A stretch of DNA of 43,834 bases, taken from Bacteroidales bacterium (lineage in GTDB: Bacteria; Bacteroidota; Bacteroidia; Bacteroidales; UBA932). The stretch is from the NCBI GenBank assembly GCA_017445015.1, contig JAFSVL010000077.1, forward strand, positions 1-43,834, in the 5' to 3' direction. Below, piece by piece: positions 8,440 through 15,272 of this stretch. The translations under genes were made by a program, and so were the position numbers. Position 1 is the first letter of the stretch, and every line of letters starts with the position of its first letter. The notes beneath the pieces were generated by a model that was not told where the DNA came from, did no database searches, and saw nothing but the letters and a program-made list of their open reading frames with translations.

Positions 8440-9824
8440 TGGCAAATAAAATACCCAGGGTCCCTGTCAGGGAACAGGACCCCAAAGTGCGTGCAACCAA
8501 CTTCGAGGAAGTTTGTTACGGATATAATGTGGAAGAAGCGCAGAGGGAAGCGTCCCGTTGCCTGCACTGCAAGAACCCGCGCTGCGTGGGCGCCTGCCCC
8601 GTCAATATCAAAATCCCCGAATTTATCGGGAAGGTACTGGCGGGAGATTTCCGCGGTGCGGCCGGCGTGATTGCCGAAGATTCTTCGCTCCCCGCCGTCT
8701 GCGGACGTGTCTGCCCGCAGGAAAGCCAGTGCGAGGGAAGCTGTATCCTCGGAATCAAGGGGGAACCGGTGGCTATCGGAAAACTGGAACGCTTCGTTGC
8801 GGACTGGAGCCATGCCAACGGCGGTTCCGGTGCCGTCGCTCCTGCCCCCAACGGGCATAAGGTGGCTGTCGTAGGTTCCGGTCCTGCCGGTCTTGCCTGT
8901 GCGAGCGACCTTGCGAAGTGGGGCTACAGCGTTACCATTTTTGAAGCGCTGCACAAGGCGGGCGGCGTGCTGGAGTACGGAATCCCTGAATTCCGTCTGC
9001 CCAAGGAGAAGGTGCTCGCCAAGGAACTGGAAGAGGTGAAGCGTCTGGGCGTAACCATTGAGACGGATGTCATCATCGGCCGGACCATCACCATCGACCA
9101 GTTGATGGACGACGAAGGCTACGAGGCCGTGTTTATCGGCAGCGGGGCGGGCCTGCCCCGTTTCATGGGCATTCCCGGCGAGAACCTGAACGGGGTGTTT
9201 TCCGCCAATGAGTTCCTTACCCGCAATAACCTGATGAAGGCGTTCCGTGAGGATTATCTTACGCCGATCCACGCCGGAAAGAAGGTCTGCGTCGTGGGTG
9301 GCGGCAATGTGGCGATGGATGCGGCGCGTACTGCGCTGAGGCTTGGCGCCGAGGTGCATATCGTGTACCGCCGTACCGAGGTGGAACTTCCCGCCCGCGT
9401 GGAGGAAGTGCACCATGCCATGGAGGAAGGGATTATCTTTGACATGCTTACCAATCCTGTGGAGGTATTGGGCGACGAGAAAGGCTGGGTGCGCGCCCTG
9501 AAGTGCGTACGCATGCAGCTCGGCGAGCCGGATGAGAGCGGACGCCGCAGTCCTGTCCCGGTGGAAGGTTCGGAATTCGAAATCCCTACCGAGACGGTCA
9601 TCATGGCGCTCGGAACGTCGCCGAATCCCCTGATCTCCAGGACGACGGAAGGGCTTGAGGTGACAAGGCGCGGCTGTCTCGTCGCAGACGAGACCGGCGC
9701 CACGACCCGCAGGGGCGTGTTCGCCGGCGGTGACGCCGTCACCGGCGCCGCGACGGTCATCCTCGCCATGGGGGCCGGACGTACCGCCGCCAGGGCCATC
9801 GATGCCTATATCAACGGGAAATAG
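8439..9824 (+). CDS. nfnB: NfnB, glutamate-synthase-small-chain-like bifurcating transhydrogenase subunit
   Basis: Large subunit of NfnAB, carrying the bifurcating FAD. The 461 residues hold the cysteines for two [4Fe-4S] clusters (Cys41, 44, 49, 53 and Cys88, 92, 98, 102), then two dinucleotide-binding folds (VVGSGPAGLA at about 144-153 and VVGGGNVAMDAART near 287) and the C-terminal FAGGDAVTGAATV signature. It resembles the glutamate synthase small chain GltD and is often labelled gltA/gltD, but no large glutamate synthase chain is nearby and nfnA overlaps it by one base. The gene ends 14 bp before a convergent gene, with no hairpin seen in the gap. Confidence 0.92.
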   Translation: MANKIPRVPVREQDPKVRATNFEEVCYGYNVEEAQREASRCLHCKNPRCVGACPVNIKIPEFIGKVLAGDFRGAAGVIAEDSSLPAVCGRVCPQESQCEGSCILGIKGEPVAIGKLERFVADWSHANGGSGAVAPAPNGHKVAVVGSGPAGLACASDLAKWGYSVTIFEALHKAGGVLEYGIPEFRLPKEKVLAKELEEVKRLGVTIETDVIIGRTITIDQLMDDEGYEAVFIGSGAGLPRFMGIPGENLNGVFSANEFLTRNNLMKAFREDYLTPIHAGKKVCVVGGGNVAMDAARTALRLGAEVHIVYRRTEVELPARVEEVHHAMEEGIIFDMLTNPVEVLGDEKGWVRALKCVRMQLGEPDESGRRSPVPVEGSEFEIPTETVIMALGTSPNPLISRTTEGLEVTRRGCLVADETGATTRRGVFAGGDAVTGAATVILAMGAGRTAARAIDAYINGK

Positions 9825-9838
9825 AGAGGCTTACCCGA

Positions 9839-11167
9839 TCATTCGTGGACATAGCCATCATCCTTGATGTTCCAGATGGTGGCTATGAGCAGGCCGCCGG
9901 CGATGGAGATGCAGGCCATGATGAGGAACAGGTTGTCCCAGAAGCCGTTCCCGAAACGGTCGGACAGGAGGCCGACGCCCGCGCCGGTAAACAGCGTGCT
10001 CAGATAGGAGAACAGTCCGATGAAGCCGGCGGCTGCGGATGCCGCCTTCTTGGTGACCTGGTTGCCTGATATCACGGCAAACAGGGCCTGCGGTCCGTAG
10101 AGGAAGAATCCGGCCAGGGCGAGAAGCGCCAGCATGACCACGGGAGACGTCCCTTCCGGGAGGAAGTGTATGGCAAGGAGGCACACTCCGGTAAGTACCA
10201 TTTCGATGACACATACCCGCTGTCCCCTGCTGTGGAAAAGATGGTCGGTAATCCATCCGGCTGACAGCATGCCCAGGCAGCCGGCAATTTCGAAGATGCC
10301 TATCGTCCACCCCGCCAGTTGCGGAGACAGTTTCTGCCCGCCCTGCTGAAGGAACTTCGGGCCCCAGTCGAGAACAGCGAAACGTACGATATACAGCATC
10401 AGGGCCGTGGTTGCGATAATCCAGACAACGGGATTCTTGAACACCTTGTCCATCACGAACTTCCGGTATCCTTCCTTCGTATCGTTGTCATCCAGTTCCG
10501 TCTTGGTGTCCGGCAGTTCGGGAAGCCCCACGGAGGACGGCGTATCCCGGAGGGTCAGGATGATGAACGCGACGCCCCCGGCACCGATTGCCGCGGGAAT
10601 CCAGAAGCACCATTTCCATCCGAGCGATGCCACGATGGCGCCGCACACGACGGACACGATGGCCGCCCCGATCGAGTGGGACATGTTCCAGATGGACATC
10701 TTGGTGGCCAGTTCCTTCGGGGGAACCCAGTGGACCATCAGCCGGTTGCACGGGCCGAATCCTGCGCCCTGGAAGACATTGTTCAGAATCAGCAGGACGG
10801 CCATGACGGCAACCATGGCGTTCACGAAATCGGGACCTCCTTCCTGACCGGTCATCCAGCGGCTGATGTCGGCGCTCCAGCCGAAGATGAAGTTCAGGAT
10901 GACGCAGGCGCCGAGACCGATGGCGAGATGCCACCGGGCGTTGGTCCGGTCAGCGATAAATCCGTTGAGGAACTTCGATACGCCGTAGATCAGCCCGGCC
11001 ATCGTGAGGATGACGCCGAACGAGGTGTCGGTAATCCCGTACTCTACGCCGAGGGCCGGCATGGCGAAGGCGAAGTTCTTGCGGACAAAATAGAAGACGG
11101 AGTAGCCGATCATCGAGCAGAGGATGACTCTCCACTGCCAGTAACTGAAACTTTTTTTCGTTTTCAT
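9839..11167 (-). CDS. MFS organophosphate:phosphate antiporter (GlpT/UhpT family)
   Basis: A 442-residue inner-membrane transporter with about 12 hydrophobic segments. The N-terminus (YSVFYFVRKNFAFAMPAL) and the loop GVSKFLNGFIADRTNARW are typical of the GlpT/UhpT/UhpC/PgtP group, which exchanges glycerol-3-phosphate, hexose phosphates or phosphoglycerate for phosphate. Its start codon overlaps the stop of the upstream glycerol-1-phosphate dehydrogenase (ATGA), so the pair is translationally coupled. That makes a glycerophosphate the most likely cargo, though this is inferred from context only. UhpC-like sensors belong to the same family, but no uhpAB-type partner genes are present. Confidence 0.87.
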   Translation of the reverse strand: MKTKKSFSYWQWRVILCSMIGYSVFYFVRKNFAFAMPALGVEYGITDTSFGVILTMAGLIYGVSKFLNGFIADRTNARWHLAIGLGACVILNFIFGWSADISRWMTGQEGGPDFVNAMVAVMAVLLILNNVFQGAGFGPCNRLMVHWVPPKELATKMSIWNMSHSIGAAIVSVVCGAIVASLGWKWCFWIPAAIGAGGVAFIILTLRDTPSSVGLPELPDTKTELDDNDTKEGYRKFVMDKVFKNPVVWIIATTALMLYIVRFAVLDWGPKFLQQGGQKLSPQLAGWTIGIFEIAGCLGMLSAGWITDHLFHSRGQRVCVIEMVLTGVCLLAIHFLPEGTSPVVMLALLALAGFFLYGPQALFAVISGNQVTKKAASAAAGFIGLFSYLSTLFTGAGVGLLSDRFGNGFWDNLFLIMACISIAGGLLIATIWNIKDDGYVHE

Positions 11168-12507
11168 AGGGCGAAGGGTCCGTCGGGTGCGAACAGGGGT
11201 TCCACGATGGCATCATAGAAACCTCCGCGCTTGGCAAGGTCGAGTACATTGAAGCGGAAGCGCATGAGCTGGACAAAGGCGAACATGTCGTGGAGCTTCC
11301 GGCGGCTGAGACCGATCTGTCCGGGTTCGCACGGGGCTCCGGCGGCCTTGAGCAGGTCATGCATCTTCTGATACGGATAGACCTGTCCCTGCAACTTTGC
11401 CTTGAGTTCCGGCCATTCGGCCTTCAGGCGGGTCAACTGCGCCCGGACTTCTTCGGCCGGCTGCCATTTTTTGGTAATCTCATCGTATCCGAGGCGGGGC
11501 GCCGGGAAATCCCTGAAGATTTCAAGCGCCCGGGCCTGTTCCTGTTCCAGTGTGGGCCAGGCGGCGATGCAGGCGTCCACGTCGAGTTTCGTGAGGTCGA
11601 GTTTGAAGAGTTCATCGAAGACGGCGCACATCGTCAGCGTTCCTATCGCCACCTGGAATCCGTGGGACTGGAGTTTGCCGTTGTACCGGTGTTCCGTCAT
11701 GTCCAGGATGTGGCTGAAGAGGTGGTCGCAGCACGAGGCCGGGCGGGACGAGCGCGCTGCCTGCATGGCGATGCCGCTGAGCGTCAGCCCTTCAAAGATG
11801 TCCGCAATGGCGTCCGGGTCGCCGGACGCGACTTCGGCCGGGCGGGAGAGAAAATCGTCAAGATAGTCCTGCAGTACATGCCACGCCTCCGGGTGGATGG
11901 GCGCCGTTCCGACGAAATCGGCCACCATCCATTCCGCTCCGGCCGGCACTTTGGCGGCGAGGTCGGCATAGCCGGCAGCCGTCATCTCCTTCGGCGCGGC
12001 GGCGATGACGTCTATGTCTGCGACGATGGCTACGGGCGCGGGGCATGAGAAGGTCTGTTTGGCGCCCTGGTAGGTTATCGATGCCCCGAACGAAGAGTAT
12101 CCGTCAACGGAGGCGGCGGTGGGCAAGGTAAGGTAAGACTGCCCGTGATGATGGGAAGAGAGTTTGCACAGGTCGTTGATCACGCCGGAGCCGACGGACA
12201 CCAGCACCGCCTCCTTGTCCGCGTCGAGAAGAGCATCCACCAGTTCCACATACTTCCATTCGGCATGGAACTCTTCTTCCATGATGATGTACCGGCCGGT
12301 GGGGATGCCGGCCTCCGTGAAGAGACGGAAAACCTTCTCTCCCAGCGCGGGCCAGGTGTGCACGTCGGCCAGGATCAGGGCCTTTCGGCCAGGGAAAAAA
12401 CGCTTGAACACTTCCGGAGCCTTTTCGCTGGCTCCCCGCCCCATTTCGAACAGTTTTGTATCTGTCGAAATGGACATGGCATACGCAATTCGTTCTTTTG
12501 CTGTCAT
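11164..12507 (-). CDS. egsA: sn-glycerol-1-phosphate dehydrogenase (AraM/EgsA-like)
   Basis: Iron-ADH-superfamily enzyme that interconverts dihydroxyacetone phosphate and sn-glycerol-1-phosphate with NAD(P)H, in the cytoplasm. The 447-residue protein has the nucleotide-binding motif GSGVIND (106-112), the TAASVDGYSS motif (129-138), and metal-ligand candidates Asp182 (AGYADLAAK), His262 (CCDHLFSH) and His282 (LQSHG), as in Bacillus subtilis AraM/EgsA. It is about 50 residues longer than that enzyme, mainly at the C-terminus. A second Met at residue 11 is a possible alternative start. It is the first gene of a two-gene operon with the antiporter. The operon faces away from a LacI-type repressor and has its own consensus promoter and operator-like dyad just upstream. 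Confidence 0.88.
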   Translation of the reverse strand: MTAKERIAYAMSISTDTKLFEMGRGASEKAPEVFKRFFPGRKALILADVHTWPALGEKVFRLFTEAGIPTGRYIIMEEEFHAEWKYVELVDALLDADKEAVLVSVGSGVINDLCKLSSHHHGQSYLTLPTAASVDGYSSFGASITYQGAKQTFSCPAPVAIVADIDVIAAAPKEMTAAGYADLAAKVPAGAEWMVADFVGTAPIHPEAWHVLQDYLDDFLSRPAEVASGDPDAIADIFEGLTLSGIAMQAARSSRPASCCDHLFSHILDMTEHRYNGKLQSHGFQVAIGTLTMCAVFDELFKLDLTKLDVDACIAAWPTLEQEQARALEIFRDFPAPRLGYDEITKKWQPAEEVRAQLTRLKAEWPELKAKLQGQVYPYQKMHDLLKAAGAPCEPGQIGLSRRKLHDMFAFVQLMRFRFNVLDLAKRGGFYDAIVEPLFAPDGPFAL

Positions 12508-12520
12508 ACTTTCTTAAATT

Positions 12521-12534
12521 CGGGCGCGTGCCCG
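12521..12534. promoter_or_regulatory. Candidate LacI-family operator
   Basis: The dyad CGGGCGCGTGCCCG has a central CG step and 6 of 7 symmetric pairs, the layout expected of LacI-family operators. It lies between the likely transcription start of the egsA operon and its ATG, so a bound repressor would block transcription. The gene of a LacI-family protein starts 60 bp away. Confidence 0.5.
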
Positions 12535-12544
12535 TCTTAGCGTG

Positions 12545-12575
12545 TAAAGGTACATTATTTTTGAAAAAGCGCAAA
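12545..12575 (-). promoter_or_regulatory. Promoter for the egsA-antiporter operon
   Basis: On the minus strand, TTTG (12572-12575) is followed after exactly 19 bp by TACCTTTA (12545-12552), a 7/8 match to TAnnTTTG. This is the Bacteroides sigma-ABfr layout. Transcription would begin near 12540, about 33 nt before the ATG. Confidence 0.68.
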
Positions 12576-12590
12576 ATGAAACTAACTTTG
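12560..12590 (+). promoter_or_regulatory. Promoter for the lacI-family gene, possibly leaderless
   Basis: TTTG (12560-12563), 19 bp, then TAACTTTG (12583-12590) is a perfect Bacteroides -33/-7 pair. The ATG lies only 4 nt after the -7 box, so the mRNA would start at or within a few bases of the start codon. It overlaps the opposing egsA promoter by 16 bp. Confidence 0.7.
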
Positions 12591-12594
12591 AAAC

Positions 12595-13656
12595 ATGGAA
12601 AAAGCAAACCCGACCATATTCGACGTAGCCCGCGAGGCAGGCGTAGCCAGAGCGACCGTCGACAGGGTCATCTATCACCGGGGCGGAGTGTCCCGGAAGA
12701 CCGGGGAGAAGGTCGAGGCTGTCATTGAGCGCCTCGGCTACAAGGCCAATCCGATTGCCTCCTCGCTGGCCTCCCGCAAAAAGGCCAACTTTGCATGCCT
12801 CATCCCCCGTTTTGAACGCGGCGAGTACTGGGATGTCGCCTGCCAAGGCTTCCTGGACGGCGCCAGAAGCATCCATAGCCATGATATCGGCCTCCAGATG
12901 CATCTGTACGACTCGGATGATGTCGCATCCTTCAAGGCCGAAACAGAAAAGATTCTCAAGGAAAAGCCCGACGGAGTCATCACCAATGTCGTTTTCGCGG
13001 AGGCGCTGCGGGAGTTTGCTCTCCGGCTGCAGGAGGCGGGTATTCCGCTCGCCTTCGTTGACCAGAAGCTGGACGGAGTAGACTACACATTGTACTATGG
13101 TACCAATCCACACGAAGCAGGCCGTCTCGGGGCTTACCTGCTGACCCACAGGATGGACGTGAAAGAATTGGCGATGGTCCGTCTGATCCGCGACCCGCGC
13201 CAGCTTGCCGACCCGAACAGAATCCGCCGTGAGGGATTCCTGGGCTATATCTCAGAGCATTTCCCGCATTGCAAGGTCCATACGGTGTTCATTCATCCCG
13301 ACGCCCCGGAGGAAACCGAACAAATCCTGGATGCCTTTTTCCGCGCCCATCCGCTCGTCCGGCATATCACCATGGCCAATTCCCGTATCCATCTGATGGC
13401 GCCCTACCTGGAGGCCCACCCCGACCCGCTGCGCCATGTCGTCGGATTTGACGACCTCCAGCAGAATCTCGACGCCCTGAGGAAAGGCCTTGTCGAATAC
13501 CTCGTGACAAGGAACATCCCGATGCAGTCTCACTACACGGTTTCACGATTTGCGGAAGCGGTCCTGAGTGGCTCCGCTCCCGCAACGAGAGACAATTACA
13601 TGCACATGGACATTCTCCACCAGCTCAATGCCCATGACTACGAAATGAGGATCTGA
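12595..13656 (+). CDS. LacI-family transcriptional regulator
   Basis: A 353-residue DNA-binding regulator. The helix-turn-helix occupies residues 7-28 (TIFDVAREAGVARATVDRVI) with the hinge RLGYKANPIASSLA, followed by a periplasmic-binding-protein-like effector domain (about 65-345). Start choice is firm because the helix-turn-helix begins only seven residues in. It diverges from the egsA-antiporter operon, and the shared 87-bp gap holds overlapping promoters and an operator-like dyad on the egsA side, so it most likely represses that operon and, through promoter overlap, itself. The effector is unknown; a sugar or phosphosugar would fit. Its stop is 2 bp from the stop of the convergent anti-sigma gene. 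Confidence 0.92.
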   Translation: MEKANPTIFDVAREAGVARATVDRVIYHRGGVSRKTGEKVEAVIERLGYKANPIASSLASRKKANFACLIPRFERGEYWDVACQGFLDGARSIHSHDIGLQMHLYDSDDVASFKAETEKILKEKPDGVITNVVFAEALREFALRLQEAGIPLAFVDQKLDGVDYTLYYGTNPHEAGRLGAYLLTHRMDVKELAMVRLIRDPRQLADPNRIRREGFLGYISEHFPHCKVHTVFIHPDAPEETEQILDAFFRAHPLVRHITMANSRIHLMAPYLEAHPDPLRHVVGFDDLQQNLDALRKGLVEYLVTRNIPMQSHYTVSRFAEAVLSGSAPATRDNYMHMDILHQLNAHDYEMRI

Positions 13657-13658
13657 AT

Positions 13659-14657
13659 TTAGTTTGCGTGACGGATATAGACCTCCGTTCCGTTGATTTC
13701 ATACGCAAACATCGAGGAGAAACGGATAAGATCCAGCACGCGAGTGATGGATTCCGTAGTAAACGTGGCGGTCAGCCTGTAGTTCAGTATGTCAGGGTCC
13801 ACGATGTGGACGTGGACACCGTACCACCGTTCCAGTTGTTTGACGATTTCCGGCATCGGCGTATTGTCAAAGACAAGCTCACCCTTCACCCAGGCGGTGT
13901 TCTGGACGACGTTTGCCTTCTTGATTTCTGCCGTCACCTTCCCGTCGGGTCCGCCGTTGTCCTGCGGAGGGGTCACCGTAATCTCCTGAAGGGGTCTTAC
14001 TTCGTGCTCCAGGCCTGTTTTTTCTTCCTTGACAACGACGCGGCCTTCAATCAGGGTCAGTTTCAATTCTCCGTCATTGTCGTAGGCGGAAAGGGCAAAG
14101 GTCGTCCCAAGGACTTTGACTACCACCCCTTTGGCGGTATGGATGTTCATGGGCCAGTTTTCGTAGTGTTTGATTTCGAAATAACCCTCGCCGGAAAGGA
14201 ACAATTCCCTGGAATCGGCGTCGAAACAGGAAGGAACTTTGAGGGACGAGGCCCCGTTGAGTCTCACGACAGAACTGTCCGGAAGCACGATCAGGCCCTT
14301 GGTCCCCGGATTGGCGTAGTAGGTGACGCTTGCGGAGGACTGTGCTTTGAGCATTTCTACCTGATGTACTGCATTTGCATACTGCCTCGCGGTCTTGTTC
14401 CTGGAAATCAACAGCCATGCGGACAGTATCAGCAGCGGCAGTATTCCGGCAAGGGCAAAGTTCACCACAAGACGACGCATCATCAGACGTCTGTCGGGCA
14501 GTATCGTGTTCGGCATTCCCGCGAAGGTGTATTGCGCTCTCATCCGGGCATACCTTTCCAGGTTCTCGGGTTTCTCTTGAATCCACGAAACCACTTGCCG
14601 GCGCTCCCGCTTGCCGGATTTGCTCATTATGTATCTCTGAAGTAAGCGATCGTTCAT
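13659..14657 (-). CDS. FecR-family anti-sigma factor
   Basis: A 332-residue inner-membrane protein that holds an ECF sigma factor inactive until an outer-membrane transducer signals. It has a cytoplasmic N-terminal part (1-63), one membrane helix (about 64-84), a periplasmic FecR domain (about 110-215, with the GEGYFEI and VKVLGTTFAL stretches) and a C-terminal DUF4974 domain (about 260-330) that contacts the STN domain of the receptor. Its start overlaps the sigma factor stop by one base (TAATG), as is usual for such pairs. The SusC protein encoded about 2.9 kb away, divergently, carries an STN domain and is the obvious partner. Confidence 0.93.
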   Translation of the reverse strand: MNDRLLQRYIMSKSGKRERRQVVSWIQEKPENLERYARMRAQYTFAGMPNTILPDRRLMMRRLVVNFALAGILPLLILSAWLLISRNKTARQYANAVHQVEMLKAQSSASVTYYANPGTKGLIVLPDSSVVRLNGASSLKVPSCFDADSRELFLSGEGYFEIKHYENWPMNIHTAKGVVVKVLGTTFALSAYDNDGELKLTLIEGRVVVKEEKTGLEHEVRPLQEITVTPPQDNGGPDGKVTAEIKKANVVQNTAWVKGELVFDNTPMPEIVKQLERWYGVHVHIVDPDILNYRLTATFTTESITRVLDLIRFSSMFAYEINGTEVYIRHAN

Positions 14658-15259
14658 TATTTCTTGGCAAAATGCGCTGAGTATGAATTGTTTTCTCTTT
14701 TTTCCAGCCTGAGGCGAAGCGCTTTCAGCGTGAGGCTGATATGGTATTCGACAACTTTTGTCGATATGCCCAGTTTCTCGGCAATCTTTCCGTAGGCCAT
14801 ACCGTCCTGTCTGCTCATCCGGAAGGTATTGACCACCTTTTCCGGCAGGGACAGGTAAACCCTTTCTATGAACTCCCGGAGTTCCAGGGCATTGATTTCT
14901 TCTTCAACCGACGGCGAACTCAGGGCAAGCGAGGATATCAGGTTCTCAGATTCTTCCAGTGAACTGCCCTTTAGTCTCTTTGCATTATCTCTCAAATAGT
15001 TAAGGGACTTGTTACGGGCTATTGTGTAGAGATAGGAAAGGAAGTTGCGGTTCGGGTCCAGGGTTTCCCGGTTTTCCCAGATGGTCATCATGGTTTCCTG
15101 GACCAGATCCTCCGCATCCAGTTTGTTTTTTGTATAACTATTGACGAAATAGACGAGGTTGTTGTATTCCGCCCGGTAAACGGAACGGAATACATCTTCA
15201 CTCCCGGCCTTGATGGCCAGGGTGATTTCCTGCATTCTTTCTACAATATTGTGTTTCAT
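14657..15259 (-). CDS. ECF-family RNA polymerase sigma factor
   Basis: A 200-residue sigma-70-family factor with region 2 at about 27-90 (NKLDAEDLVQETMMTIWENR; YLYTIARNKSLNYLRD) and region 4 at about 125-182 (LPEKVVNTFRMSRQDGMAYGKIAEKLG). Region 3 is absent, as in all ECF factors. It is coupled to the FecR anti-sigma gene. It starts 13 nt after the stop of the upstream GH3 gene, so the glucosidase probably shares its transcript. It most likely activates the adjacent SusC/SusD transport operon, and perhaps the lipoprotein operons beyond, when the receptor is occupied. Confidence 0.94.
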   Translation of the reverse strand: MKHNIVERMQEITLAIKAGSEDVFRSVYRAEYNNLVYFVNSYTKNKLDAEDLVQETMMTIWENRETLDPNRNFLSYLYTIARNKSLNYLRDNAKRLKGSSLEESENLISSLALSSPSVEEEINALELREFIERVYLSLPEKVVNTFRMSRQDGMAYGKIAEKLGISTKVVEYHISLTLKALRLRLEKRENNSYSAHFAKK

Positions 15260-15272
15260 CGGGCAGGCGACT

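Noticed and set aside
8439-9824. Annotation as glutamate synthase small subunit
   Set aside because: The coupled nfnA gene and the lack of a large glutamate synthase chain favour NfnB.
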